A stretch of 64,000 bases of DNA. Source: Diplonema japonicum (Eukaryota; Euglenozoa; Diplonemea; Diplonemida; Diplonemidae). The notes beneath the pieces are model-generated. The model saw nothing but the letters and a program-made list of their open reading frames with translations. It was not told where the DNA came from and ran no database searches. The position numbers and the translations under genes were made by a program. Positions 9,516-18,766 of this stretch are shown piece by piece; within the stretch, counting starts at the first letter, position 1; each line of letters starts with the position of its first letter. The stretch covers positions 1-64,000 of the forward strand of contig OZ025683.1 in NCBI GenBank assembly GCA_964019335.1, written 5' to 3'.

Positions 9516-9527
9516 TACGTTTCGTGT
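9516..9527. repeat. Target-site duplication of retrotransposon, 5' copy
   Basis: Second copy of TACGTTTCGTGT (see 4592-4603), marking the 5' boundary of the LINE on the minus strand. Confidence 0.92.
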
Positions 9528-9607
9528 AGCGATCACGAAAATGTGTTGTCGTGGCAATAGTAAGCATCCTTTAGGCGCACACCGGTCACGGGTAGTCAAG
9601 AAGCCGG

Positions 9608-9689
9608 GCGGACGTATCCAAGTGGTTACGGAGGTGCACTCGAAATGCATTGGGCTCTGCCCGCGCAGGTTCAAATCCTGCCGTCCGCG
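9608..9689 (+). tRNA. tRNA-Ser (anticodon CGA)
   Basis: An 82-nt class II tRNA. The acceptor stem GCGGACG pairs with CGTCCGC, the anticodon loop is CTCGAAA, there is a long variable arm, and the T loop carries GGTTCAAATCC. A run of seven T directly after the gene is a Pol III terminator. The remnant of a second retrotransposon starts just downstream. Confidence 0.95.
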
Positions 9690-9727
9690 ATTTTTTTGGT
9701 TACTTCTGGCAGGACCGCTAGGGAATA

Positions 9728-10664
9728 TTGATTTCTTGGAATTTGAGGATCATGAAGAGCGAACCGGCATCGTACAGGCCGATCTCATTAACCTCGGGAA
9801 TTTCAAAGACAATGGAGAGGATAGTGAAGATCAGGATCGACTACCACCAAGACGTGGGCGATGTAAAGAAGGTTCACAAAATGCAGTCAGGTTTCAGGAA
9901 GGGGCGTTCCACTGAAGAGAACGTCTTGCAGGTTACAACGAAACTAGATCGCATCAGAGGAGACGAGTTCTGCGGGGGTCTCCTGCTCTTTGACCTGAAA
10001 GGGCTTTTGATACAGTCTGGCATAAAGGACTGAACGCAAAGCTGAGATACAGCAAGTACCCGCAGAGGATAACGAACTGGGTCGCTGCCTTCCTGAACCA
10101 AAGGGTTGCAGCCGTCAAGGTGGACGGCAAGATAGGGAAACAAAGGCAGATAAAAGGAGGGGTTCCACAGGGGACGATCCTGGCTCCGACCCTCTTCTCA
10201 ATATACATGGACGACCTGTCAGCGATTTTCGCAAAGGAGGGAATTGACGCTGTGATGTACGCAGACGACATCGCGGTGGTGGTTCATGAGAAAGATGTTG
10301 AGAAGCTGAACGAGAAGCTGTCGAGGATCCTGAGGATTGTGGAGACTTGGTGCTCCTGGAACTCGATGGTGATATCAAAAGACAAGACAGAGTTCTTGCC
10401 AGTAGCGGGCATCTCATATCCCCAAAGGACCCTAAAAGGGAAGATATCGGCAACCTTTGCGGGGGGGAAGGAATCGGTGCTTACGGCAACTTCGTGGGAC
10501 ATGCTGTTCTGGCCGAGTTCGACTCGCTACAATACACAGCAGCGAGGTTGATAACGGGATGCTTCGACAAGACTTCCGCGACGTTCAGGAGGGGAGAGTA
10601 AAACTTGTTTCGCATACGGACTGAGGTACGGCACCGCCCCGGCGATTAAAAAAAAAAAAAAAAA
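9728..10664 (+). pseudogene. Decayed reverse transcriptase of a second LINE lineage
   Basis: Plus-strand pieces of a LINE reverse transcriptase broken by frameshifts near 9755, 10005-10035 and about 10500. Recognisable blocks in order: SYRPISLTS, QSGFRKGRST, LLLFDLKG, GVPQGTILAPTLFSIYMDDL and YADDIAVVV. The sequence differs clearly from the intact LINE at 4604-9515. No endonuclease or RNase H is seen, so it is 5'- and 3'-truncated. It ends at a poly(A) run, 10648-10664, consistent with a LINE tail. It begins within about 70 bp of the 3' end of tRNA-Ser. Confidence 0.85.
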
Positions 10665-10690
10665 GGAACAGAAAAAAGTGAACCAAAAAA

Positions 10691-11100
10691 GTACTAGTGA
10701 ACCCTCTCCCCCTCCCCCTGTGTTTCCCATTATACCCTGTCGTGCACCCCAACTTCTGTCTTCACCTTTCCCCGCCCCTTCACACACATCCCCCCGTATC
10801 ATTTTCCTTTGTTTTGAATTTTCTAAGGCTCCGCCGCCCAACAAAGCTGGCTGAAGGGGATGCCTCCGTGCCAGTGTGCCGCTCGTGAGGGCGAGCACGG
10901 ACGAGGTACCCCACTCCTCAAAAACCCGGAGGTTGCGCCCGAAGGGTGCTGGCTTGGGAAGCGGGCTGGAGAGCTGCCGGGGTCACGGAGGTGGGCGAAG
11001 TCGCGAACACTGGAGCCTACGTACCGGCCCCACCTCCGTCCTCGGTACGTATGGATAGTATAGCGGAAGTTTCAAGGTTATCTCATTCCTTTCCCCCTTT
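10691..11100 (+). repeat. Diverged ~400-bp dispersed repeat, copy A
   Basis: Shares long blocks with 11681-12060 in the same orientation: CTGTCGTGCACCCCAACT, GAAGGGGATGCCTCCGTGCC, GACGAGGTACCCCAC and CTCGGTACGTATGGATAGT, ending in a pyrimidine tract CCTTTCCCCCTTTC-like. No coding potential is visible. It could be a SINE, a solo repeat of an unknown element, or a structured RNA locus. Confidence 0.75.
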
Positions 11101-11205
11101 CGTTAGATACAGGGAGACCCTTGGTCCACCTGTTCTGTCCCCCCCCCCCCAGCCTTTGCTTCGCACGTCAGTGGTTCATTCATTATTATTATTATTATTA
11201 ATTTG

Positions 11206-11560
11206 AGGCAATGACCGCCCTGTCGCACAGGCTAACTGGGTACAGGTACTCGGACAACGGTGGGGTGAACAGGAGCGGTGGGTTGTGGCTGGTGTCGCTG
11301 GTGAGTGGCGTACGGTTTGTTTGTGCTGGTTCCGCTGTGTTGTGGTGTGATGCGTGCGGCGGCGTCGCCCAGTGTTCCAGCGTACCCCATCCGAGAGACG
11401 TGAGGCTGAGACCGGTCTCGCGCGAAGTGGAGGCCACAGTGTTGATCCCGGCGCCCTTCAGGCAATGACCGCCCTGTCGCAACTGGAAGGCCAGACAGAT
11501 CGGTAGCCGAACTGGGTACAGACAAACGGATCGACGGTGGGGTGCACGGGGACACTGGAA
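11206..11560 (+). repeat. Tandem pair of ~100-bp diverged repeats
   Basis: GGCAATGACCGCCCTGTCGC begins two diverged units at about 11208 and 11461. Both continue with AACTGGGTACAG and CGGTGGGGTG-like blocks. The pair lies between the two copies of the larger repeat. Nature unknown; no ORF supported. Confidence 0.65.
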
Positions 11561-11680
11561 GAGAACTGGTTGCGGTGGAGGTGCGCTAGTCTGCGTGGCG
11601 TGTGCTGCTGGGTGCGAGGCGTGCTGTGCCGGGCTGGCAAGAAGTAGAAGTAGATTTAAACTTTTTTAGTAATAGTACTC

Positions 11681-12060
11681 TCATCCCCCATGTCTTCCCT
11701 TTTTTTTGCCCTGTCGTGCACCCCAACTACTTTCTTCCTCTGGTTATGTTTTCTTTACATTTTTATATTCCAAAGGCTCCACAGCCCAACAAAACCGGCT
11801 GAAGGGGATGCCTCCGTGCCGGTGTGCCTACGAGCACTGACGAGGTACCCCACCCCTTGAAATCCCGGAGGTTCGGCCAAAGGGTGCTGTTGTGCGATGC
11901 GGGCTGGTGAGATGCCGAGGGACGTTGAAGGTGGGCACAGTTGCGAACGCTGGGAGCCCCCGGGCCTGCCCACCTCCCGCCTCGGTACGTATGGATAGTT
12001 GTGGGAGGGTTTTCTTTAAACTTTTACAAAAAATTTGTCAACCCCTCTCGTTCCCCCTTT
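11681..12060 (+). repeat. Diverged ~400-bp dispersed repeat, copy B
   Basis: Second copy of the unit at 10691-11100, same orientation, with the same ordered conserved blocks and the same 3' pyrimidine tract. Immediately after it (12069-12096) lies a perfect T-arm-like hairpin GTGGGTTCAAACCCCAC followed by TCTCGTCA and a T run. This resembles the 3' end of a tRNA, but I could not find a matching 5' half. Confidence 0.75.
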
Positions 12061-12203
12061 CACTTGCAGGAGGTGGGTTCAAACCCCACTCTCGTCATTT
12101 TTTTGTTAATGCACTCTTAGCAGACCAGAGTGCAACTTGTCCAAATCTCCAAGAAGAAACAGACACTGAAAGTTGTGGGCATTGTCCTTATTTGAAAAAA
12201 ATC

Positions 12204-12274
12204 TGCGACCGCCGGGAATCGAACCCGGGTCGAATCCTTGGGAGGGATCCATCATGCCACTAGACCACGGTCGC
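12204..12274 (-). tRNA. tRNA-Gly (anticodon CCC)
   Basis: A 71-nt cloverleaf on the minus strand: acceptor GCGACCG / CGGTCGC, D arm GTGGTCTAGTGGC, anticodon loop CTCCCAA, T arm GGGTTCGATTCCC. A run of seven T follows on the minus strand. Intact and intronless. Confidence 0.95.
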
Positions 12275-12300
12275 ACCTGATTTTTTTTAATAATAATAAT

Positions 12301-12316
12301 AATAAATATTCCACTA
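12301..12316. repeat. 16-bp direct repeat, left copy
   Basis: AATAAATATTCCACTA recurs perfectly at 13588-13603. This copy lies 27 bp upstream of the 5' end of tRNA-Gly. The pair could be a target-site duplication of a composite insertion spanning 12317-13587, although the poly(A) tail of the truncated LINE (12626) does not abut it. Confidence 0.6.
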
Positions 12317-12621
12317 CCAGGCGGGAGGATCGAAGGGGAGTAGAGAAAACCAAAGGGAATGGGACATCACTTCAAACCAAGAGAGGTGTTTGAAAGTGAT
12401 TCGTGAAAAGCAGTCTCTGTTACTGAGCCATTGGTCGAGGGGTCCTGGTCCGCTGCTCCCTGTTGTAAATTACTTGGACCCCCTCACCACGCTCTTTTCA
12501 TAATAAAATAAAACCGATCCCACCCACCAGGCAGCACCTGGGTCTCGAGGCATTAGCCGCCTCTAGTAACAAGAGACGACCTCCCAGATTTTAAGAACTT
12601 TGGAGGAGTTTCAATTGTGAA

Positions 12622-12625
<4 letters not shown>
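12317..12625. other. Unassigned sequence between 16-bp repeat and truncated LINE
   Basis: About 310 bp without ORF or recognised element. On the minus strand it lies 3' of the truncated LINE's poly(A) tail and inside the 16-bp direct repeat pair, so it may be an older insertion or transduced flank. Confidence 0.4.
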
Positions 12626-12657
<32 letters not shown>

Positions 12658-13562
12658 CAAAATACCAATGCAGGGCCGCCATGGAGAGCAACACCTGAGA
12701 AAAGGGAAAAGAAGGTGAAGGGAAACCATGGGGAAATAAGGAGGGCAATGGACCAGGCTTCTGCAAGCAGGAGGAGCCCTGGTCCCCCACCAACCCGTGC
12801 TCTGCTTTGGGACAGCCGAAGAGGGCTGAATTACATTATTCCCTCAGTCAAGTGAGAGAAAAACGGGGGCCTACCTTCCAGCTGGATGTCCTTCTTTGGC
12901 TGGAACCTCCGGCGGAAAGCCCCCCAGGGAGGTATTGCTCCTATTGAGCGAATCATAAAAGGAAAGGGGAAATGGGAAAACAAGGAGAGGAAGAGAGAAT
13001 GGGGAGACACAACAATTCATTTCACACACACACGTGGGGCGGTCCCTTAGCGCAGCACGGGGGCCGCGGGACCGGCGTCAAGAGAGACCGGAGGAGGGGG
13101 CGGCACGTTTGAAGGTGCAGTGACGTCTGTAGACGCCAGGGATGATGGCGAGGTGAACAGTCCGGAGCGTGACCAGGCGAGCAGGCCAGACTCAACAATG
13201 AGGTCGTAGATCTGGGTCACGCGTCTCGACAGAGAGAAGGCTAGGGAGGGAGTACCAGCAGGAGTGTCGATCGCCCCCCTCCCGATCACAGGGCACCCAC
13301 CGACAACATGCTCCCTGGACATCGGTGCTGCGTGGCAGGCTGGACACCGGAGCACACCCTTGTGCTTCCTGTTCGGGCCAGCAGTCTGCAGGAAGCCGAA
13401 GAAGAGAGCCGAGTGACCAATCCGCAGCCGCGAGATGACCGTTTCAGCTTGTCTGGGGAAGCCAAGGGGGAAGTGCGCAGACCGAAGCTCGGTCGCCACC
13501 GCGTAGTTGTGGGCGAGGGATGTTATGAGCTCCGCGGACCTCCGCACCACCCACGTCGCACC
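12626..13562 (-). mobile_element. 5'-truncated copy of the LINE
   Basis: Nearly identical to the 3' end of the full-length LINE (the equivalent of 4604-5570), including the 3' UTR and a 33-nt poly(A) tail (12626-12658 as T on the plus strand). Similarity stops at 13562. The remaining reading frame (13047 to about 13555) encodes the C-terminal RNase H edge and the zinc knuckle only. Such 5' truncation is typical of LINE retrotransposition. The high identity to the intact copy suggests recent activity of this family. Confidence 0.92.
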
Positions 13563-13587
13563 GTGAAAAATTGTCGGGAACGATAAC

Positions 13588-13603
13588 AATAAATATTCCA
13601 CTA
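13588..13603. repeat. 16-bp direct repeat, right copy
   Basis: Perfect copy of 12301-12316; see that entry. Confidence 0.6.
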
Positions 13604-13647
13604 TCTGTCGCCACTGCATGTTTCCCTTCCTGTGTGAGTTTTGACTT

Positions 13648-15030
13648 TGTAAAACGAATAATGTTGGACGGAAAAACTCCCTGACACCAAAAAAACCAGG
13701 ACATTTTTCCGTCTGGGAGTTTTTCTGAGAAGAAGCCTTTTTACTTAAGGGGGTAGCAGCTCCCACCACGTTTGCCTGGAAGGGCTTTATTCCTTGTGCA
13801 AAATGTTTACCCTGTGTGGCAGTTTGAATTTTTCTTCCCCCTTTCAATGCAACAAACAGCACCCACGGGATCTTTAACTTCTCATAAACCCGTACTTCTT
13901 TCGTCAAATTGACCAGTTTGACCACCCAAGGCACGTTGAGCAGCTGGCTTGTGAGGGGCCCAACTTTGGTGCTGACACCCCCGGCCAGATCACCCCCGAG
14001 AGGTGGAGGAGATAAACACCTACACCGGGCCGAGAAGGCCAGTACAAACCCCCGAAAGCAGCTTCAGCCCCCGAAGGATGCTAAATCCCGTATTGGGCGA
14101 TACGCTGCTATCACGGCGTCGCGGCGGCCAGGGTGTGGTATCCCGCGGAGGAGTGGGGGCTCTGTTGGGCCTGTTGCTGCCCCCTTTACCGTCGGTCGCA
14201 AACCTCTTCTGACCGAGGCAGAGGTCGCCAAGGTTTTTGCTTCGGTCGATAGGTAAAACGGGCTTGGCGAGCCTATCCCAGCACATCAAATATGCACCTA
14301 TGCAGAATGTAAAAACTAAAACGAAAGGGGGTGCCAAGGTCGTTAAAGTCCGTGGCTTGGGGGACAAAACGGCTATAACCGAACAGCTGGCTGTTTCCTT
14401 GGCTGGATGAGTTGCATCCGCAACTTAAATACAGAGGCAAAGCGGGAATGCAACCGGCGGGATTATCCGTGCCCCGGTCAAACCCGCCCACCGAATGGAG
14501 CCTAACGGCATCGCCCAATCATTGGGCTAATTATGATACACTCGGTATCTGGGTTACGGAGCTGTTTCTTCCTTTTGCTATAAATCATCGATTCCCATGG
14601 TTTTGCCGAACGGGCCGGTTCTGCTGCTTGTCGGCGACTACAACTCGCATACGGCCTATGGGTTCGTAGAGTTGTTCGCAGGCGCAAACGTGCACATTGC
14701 TTTTGTCCCCCCTGGGCTCACCTACATGGTTCAACCGATGGATATTGGGTTGAACGCAGCTGTAAAGCATCTATTAAGGTTATAAATAGTGGGCCACACG
14801 AAGGCTCGACAAGCTGATTGCCTCAGGGGCAGCAAGGGAGGACAAAGATGCAGAAAGGGAACCCTGGGGGTTTCTTCGCGCGGTTGCCGTTTGCAGCCCA
14901 GGCCAGTATGTAGGTAGGTAGTGGACCAGGCCCCCTGACAGCCTTACCTAAAAAAAATTCCCGGACGGAAAAACTCCCGGACGCCAAAAAAACTCGGACA
15001 TTTTTCCGTCTGGGAGTTTTTCGTTTTACA
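13648..15030 (+). mobile_element. Decayed pogo/Tigger-like DNA transposon
   Basis: A 10-bp inverted repeat TGTAAAACGA lies at 13648-13657 and, reverse-complemented, at 15021-15030. Just inside each end sits a ~60-bp palindromic block containing GACGGAAAAACTCCC and TTTTTCCGTCTGGGAG (about 13670-13730 and 14960-15021). Between them are broken plus-strand pieces of a DDE transposase (see 14215-14785). The element is about 1.38 kb. I found no clear TA duplication at its borders, so the exact ends are uncertain. Confidence 0.65.
14215..14785 (+). pseudogene. DDE transposase fragment (pogo/Jerky type)
   Basis: The best piece (14597-14785) reads PVLLLVGDYNSHTAYGF, then VAFVPPG-like and MVQPMDIGLNAAVK. 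These are the second and third catalytic blocks of DDE_1 transposases (DxxxSH and QPxDxG). In-frame stops and shifts split the upstream part, where MEPNGI-like and FLPFA-like pieces fit the same family. It cannot make an intact transposase. Confidence 0.7.
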
Positions 15031-15277
15031 GTATGTAAAATAAGAATTAAGAAGTATGTGCATGAGAGAAAAAAAAAAAAGTGCGAAAAATAAAAATAAA
15101 GAGCAAAGGTAATTGTAAAGGTCTGCAAGCAGTGCTGTTTCAGGAGCTAGGAATTTCCCACAAGCGTGAGGGCAATGAAGCTGTAATGAACTGGCTGGTA
15201 TGCGAAGATATGGGAGAACTGTAACATTGGGAGGAACAACTGATTGAGTGAAGCAGCAGCACATTCGCATTATTAAC

Positions 15278-16979
15278 TTACTTTGAGACGACCTTAGGAT
15301 TGGAAAGCAGGCTTCCCATGTTGCCAGCGTCCGCACCGAAGAAGAGACTTGCGTTGGCCTTGTCGATGGCGCTGCCTGTTCTGTCAATTTTAGTGAGTTC
15401 AACAGCTACGCTGGACGAGGCAATGAAGTCCGCAGCCTTCTTGGCACCCTCAGCCCGCACTTCCTCTGCTGCTGCCTCGGATTCAGCAGCGATGGCAAGG
15501 CACGCAGCCCTCGTCTTTGCCTCGACAAGCTGTGCATCGGCCTCTGCGTTTGCTTTGATCCTGATGGCCGTTGCATTACCCTTAGCAGCTGTCTCCAGCT
15601 GCTGTGCTTCTGCCGCCGCTACGGCACCCTTCGCCAAACTGTTCATGAGATTCGGGTCCGCGGGCTTTGCGGAGATGATGTTAATGCCGATGATCTCAAC
15701 ACCGTACTTCGATGTGATGCTGTTTGCGTGTCCCACTGCGTTCTGCATCCTCCCAATGTCGAACAGAATGCTCGTCTCCTGCCCCACAGGCGTCCCCATT
15801 GTCGGGGCGTTCTGCACCTGCGCGGTTGGAGAGAACGAGTCCGAGTAGTTGACAGTTCCGATAAACGAGGACAACGATGCGGAGGCCTGTTTTAAAATAT
15901 CATTCCTCAGCTTCTCGATGTCGCTCGATCCTCGCATCGTCTCTGCTGCGTTGCGCGCAGCAAGCTCCACGTCGCTGATCCTCCAGTTGACAGTTGCGTC
16001 TGTTAACATCAGCACGTTGTCTGCGGTGATGACCTCGATCCTAGCGAGGTTGTCAGTCTGGATCTTCGTTGATAAGAACTTCTCGAACTTGTGGTTCCTG
16101 TGCGCCAGGAAGTGCACGGCACCCCCACCCTTGATCTCCTGTTTCCCGTTGTTCTGCGTGACGGCTGCGTACCCCTCGTCAACTGTGAGCAGCGTGTAGG
16201 GTCCCAAGTAAATCACAGGCTCGTTCATGTCAATCACCTTCTCAAACTTTAGCGTCGATGACTTCCACTGATGGAACCCAGGGGGGAGCAGCACCGGCTG
16301 CCCTTTGTCCATGGCAAGCCCGATGAAGCCCTGGTTCACAACCACAATGCACCAATCACCGAACACCAGCGGGGCGTTCGACTCAGTGTAGCTGTAGAGT
16401 CTGTCCTCTACCCTCATGAATGGGGTCCAGTGCTCGTGCACTCCCTCACCTGCTAGTAAAAACCCACCCTGCCCGTCCATCACCGGACGCAAAGCACCAG
16501 TTGGCACCTCGAACTGCTGCACACAGCAGGAGAAGAAACACGGACAGAAGCATGGCAGCCCTAACCACGACAGTGCTTTGTGGAATGCGTTCTTTTGCCT
16601 GTTGTTGTTGGGTTCCTTTCAGTTGTGCATACGCATCGCTGTTAGCCATCAGAAAATTCTCGGGCTCCCTCCTCTGCAGGGCCTTTGCCACGTCGTGTGT
16701 TTCCAGGCGGTACTTGCACTCAAGCAGTGGGGGGTTCCTCTCTTTTGCAGCTTCCCAAATATCCTGAGCCTTGCCTAAAGGGAAACCGTTCACAGGGCTG
16801 TACTTGTCTATGAAGTCAGCATGTGTCATGAGAAGACCCGTCTCGGGGTCGTGGCGTGGCTGTGATGGGCTAACCTTGGCTTACCTTTAACATACCTTGA
16901 GGATCTGGTACGAAGGTGTATCCTCGAACACGTCCTCATGCTGCAAGAGCTGCACGTCGTCTTGAATATTGCGGGACAT
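15278..16979 (-). CDS. SPFH/band-7 domain protein
   Basis: Predicted three exons: 16896-16979, 16633-16859 and 15278-16598, joined through GTATG...CAG introns of 36 and 34 nt. The frame is kept and gives 543 aa. After a novel N-terminal region there is a Cys-rich patch (about residues 120-135, CFCPCFFSCC), a likely palmitoylation or membrane-anchor site. The SPFH domain occupies about residues 220-420. The C-terminal part is Ala/Glu-rich and helical (AEAQQLETAAKGNA, AESEAAAEEVRAEG), as in stomatin/flotillin-type proteins that scaffold membrane microdomains. Its exact partner is unknown. The ATG at 16979 begins MSRNIQDD; the second exon is needed to connect the N-terminus in frame. Confidence 0.85.
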
Positions 16980-17394
16980 TATGTTTTTCCTTTTTTTTTC
17001 CCCCTTGAATATTAAAAAACCATTGAAAGGAAGTTGTTGAAATTAAAGCAAGAAAAAAAAAGGAGAAAAAAAAAAAAGAAAAAAAAAGAGTACTGGCCGT
17101 TGTTTGTACGCGCCGGGAGGAATAAACCTGGAGAAATTTATGACCCGAAAACACGTTGCCAACGTTTCTCCTTTTTGTTAGAGACAAGTCAAAAACTCGT
17201 TCTTGCAAAGAAAAAGAAGCAACATTCTTCTTAAAAAAAAAAAGAAGAATGAAAGAAAAAAAAAACTTTAAAGGCATGATACTATGCAAATAAAGAATGC
17301 AAAAGAAAAAAAAAAAGGGGATTTAAAAGGAACAAAGTGGGTAAATGAAAAGAAGAGAAAAAAGTGGGAGGAGTATGACTCCCTGCCGCCAGAA

Positions 17395-17425
<31 letters not shown>

Positions 17426-17595
17426 CCTTTTCAAACATATGGAACAAAGAAAGAAATAACCCAAGGAGCCCTCAACTGAGGCTCCATCGGAGGGATAAGC
17501 ACCATATAGAACATAGACCTTGAGGCCAGGCTTCCCAGAGCCAAAGGCCTTTTTTGGGCAGGCAGAGCATGACATAGGTCACAACTTTGATTGTC

Positions 17596-17630
<35 letters not shown>

Positions 17631-17854
17631 ACCTTGCTGGCTGCAAAAGGGCGGATAGGAAGAGAAGGGCCCAGCAAACTGTTGTTGTTGTTTTCTTTTT
17701 TTTTTGTCCCCCCCCTTTTTTTTTGCTGGTCATGTTCTTTCTTTCTCAAGAAGAAAGGCTGACGGATGGAGAAAAAAAAAATGCGAGGAGAAAAAAAGAG
17801 AATAAAAAAAAAATAAAAAAACGCACACAGTAAATAAATAGGGAGAACCCACGC
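16980..17854. other. Intergenic region with long homopolymer runs
   Basis: Dense poly(A)/poly(T) runs (for example T at 17398-17425 and A at 17597-17619). A unique ~170-bp block at about 17426-17596 read on the minus strand is followed by a poly(A) run, so it might be a small retro-inserted sequence. No gene is supported. Confidence 0.45.
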
Positions 17855-18619
17855 CTAGCCCCTGTTGTGCAGCTGCGGGACGACGATGGTAGCAGTGGCA
17901 GCATCATCGAGGCACCACAACGGCTGAACAACACCTGTGATGTTGGTGATGGGCTGCGGGTGGCATGAGATAACTTGCCGGGTCACCGCGTGTTGGAACT
18001 CACATGAAAGGGTCCCATCAGACGTGAGATTGAACTGGATAACAACACCCTTCTGCGGGTTGTAAGGGATGGTGCCTGCAGAGTCGTCCCCGTAGATAGT
18101 GAGGTACGTCTTATCCGCAGTCCGTGTGAGGCCTGTGATGTGCCATATGTGGTTTCTGTTGTTCCTGCAGTGTCCGTTTAAATCAAGTTCTGAGTTGCTA
18201 GTGACGCCGAAGTCGACTCGCGGGCTGCCTGTGATGTGCACGGCCCACTGCGTGTCTTCGGTGTTGGTGCCTAGTTTGATGGCCGGTTCGAGCAGTGCTA
18301 CAGAATAGTCGGGCAGGGTGCGGACCAGTGAGAAGACCCTCCCGTTGTCCTCTATTTCCCCCGCCTCACCGCATTTCTCGAAGACGAACGGTACCCGCAC
18401 CTCAGCAGACACCACCTGGTCGCTCGACACCCCAGTCTCGCACACAGGCACGCTGTCGTCGTCTAGCATCTCATCACAGAACTGCAGTTGCAACGCCCGC
18501 ACATCAACACCCATCTGCATGGCGATGTCCCTCCTCAGGTCCCCCACCAAGGCATCCACGTCGAGGTCCACGCAGTAGGTCTCCCCCATGGTGGTCTTCA
18601 CGAACACAGCCATACCCAT
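17855..18619 (-). CDS. Ubiquitin-like domain protein with C-terminal beta-rich domain
   Basis: 254 aa, single exon, ATG at 18619. Residues 3-75 resemble a ubiquitin-like fold: VFVKTTMGETYCVDLD, then LQLQFCDEMLDDD at the position of the LIFAGKQLEDG segment. No C-terminal GG processing site follows this domain, so it would be a fixed domain and not a conjugated modifier. Residues about 85-250 are beta-rich with many aromatic and Asn residues (WAVHITGSPRVDFGV, HIWHITGL) and weakly recall SPRY or other lectin-like folds; I do not recognise the family. Perhaps an adaptor linking a bound target to ubiquitin receptors. Confidence 0.75.
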   Translation of the reverse strand: MGMAVFVKTTMGETYCVDLDVDALVGDLRRDIAMQMGVDVRALQLQFCDEMLDDDSVPVCETGVSSDQVVSAEVRVPFVFEKCGEAGEIEDNGRVFSLVRTLPDYSVALLEPAIKLGTNTEDTQWAVHITGSPRVDFGVTSNSELDLNGHCRNNRNHIWHITGLTRTADKTYLTIYGDDSAGTIPYNPQKGVVIQFNLTSDGTLSCEFQHAVTRQVISCHPQPITNITGVVQPLWCLDDAATATIVVPQLHNRG

Positions 18620-18721
18620 TTTTTTTTTAAAATATATTTCGCTTCAGTGTGAATAGAACGGGGAAAGAACGAGGGGGAAAAAAAAAAAAAAACTAAAACA
18701 AGAGTCAACGAGTTGCAATTA

Positions 18722-18766
<45 letters not shown>

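Noticed and set aside
13047-13934. A 295-aa chimeric protein ending in LINE RNase H
   Set aside because: It joins unrelated flanking sequence to a 5'-truncated LINE; no ATG-based gene is supported.
16446-16829. Separate small gene upstream of the band-7 gene
   Set aside because: Removing the 34-nt GTATGC...CAG intron joins it in frame to the SPFH gene, so it is an exon.
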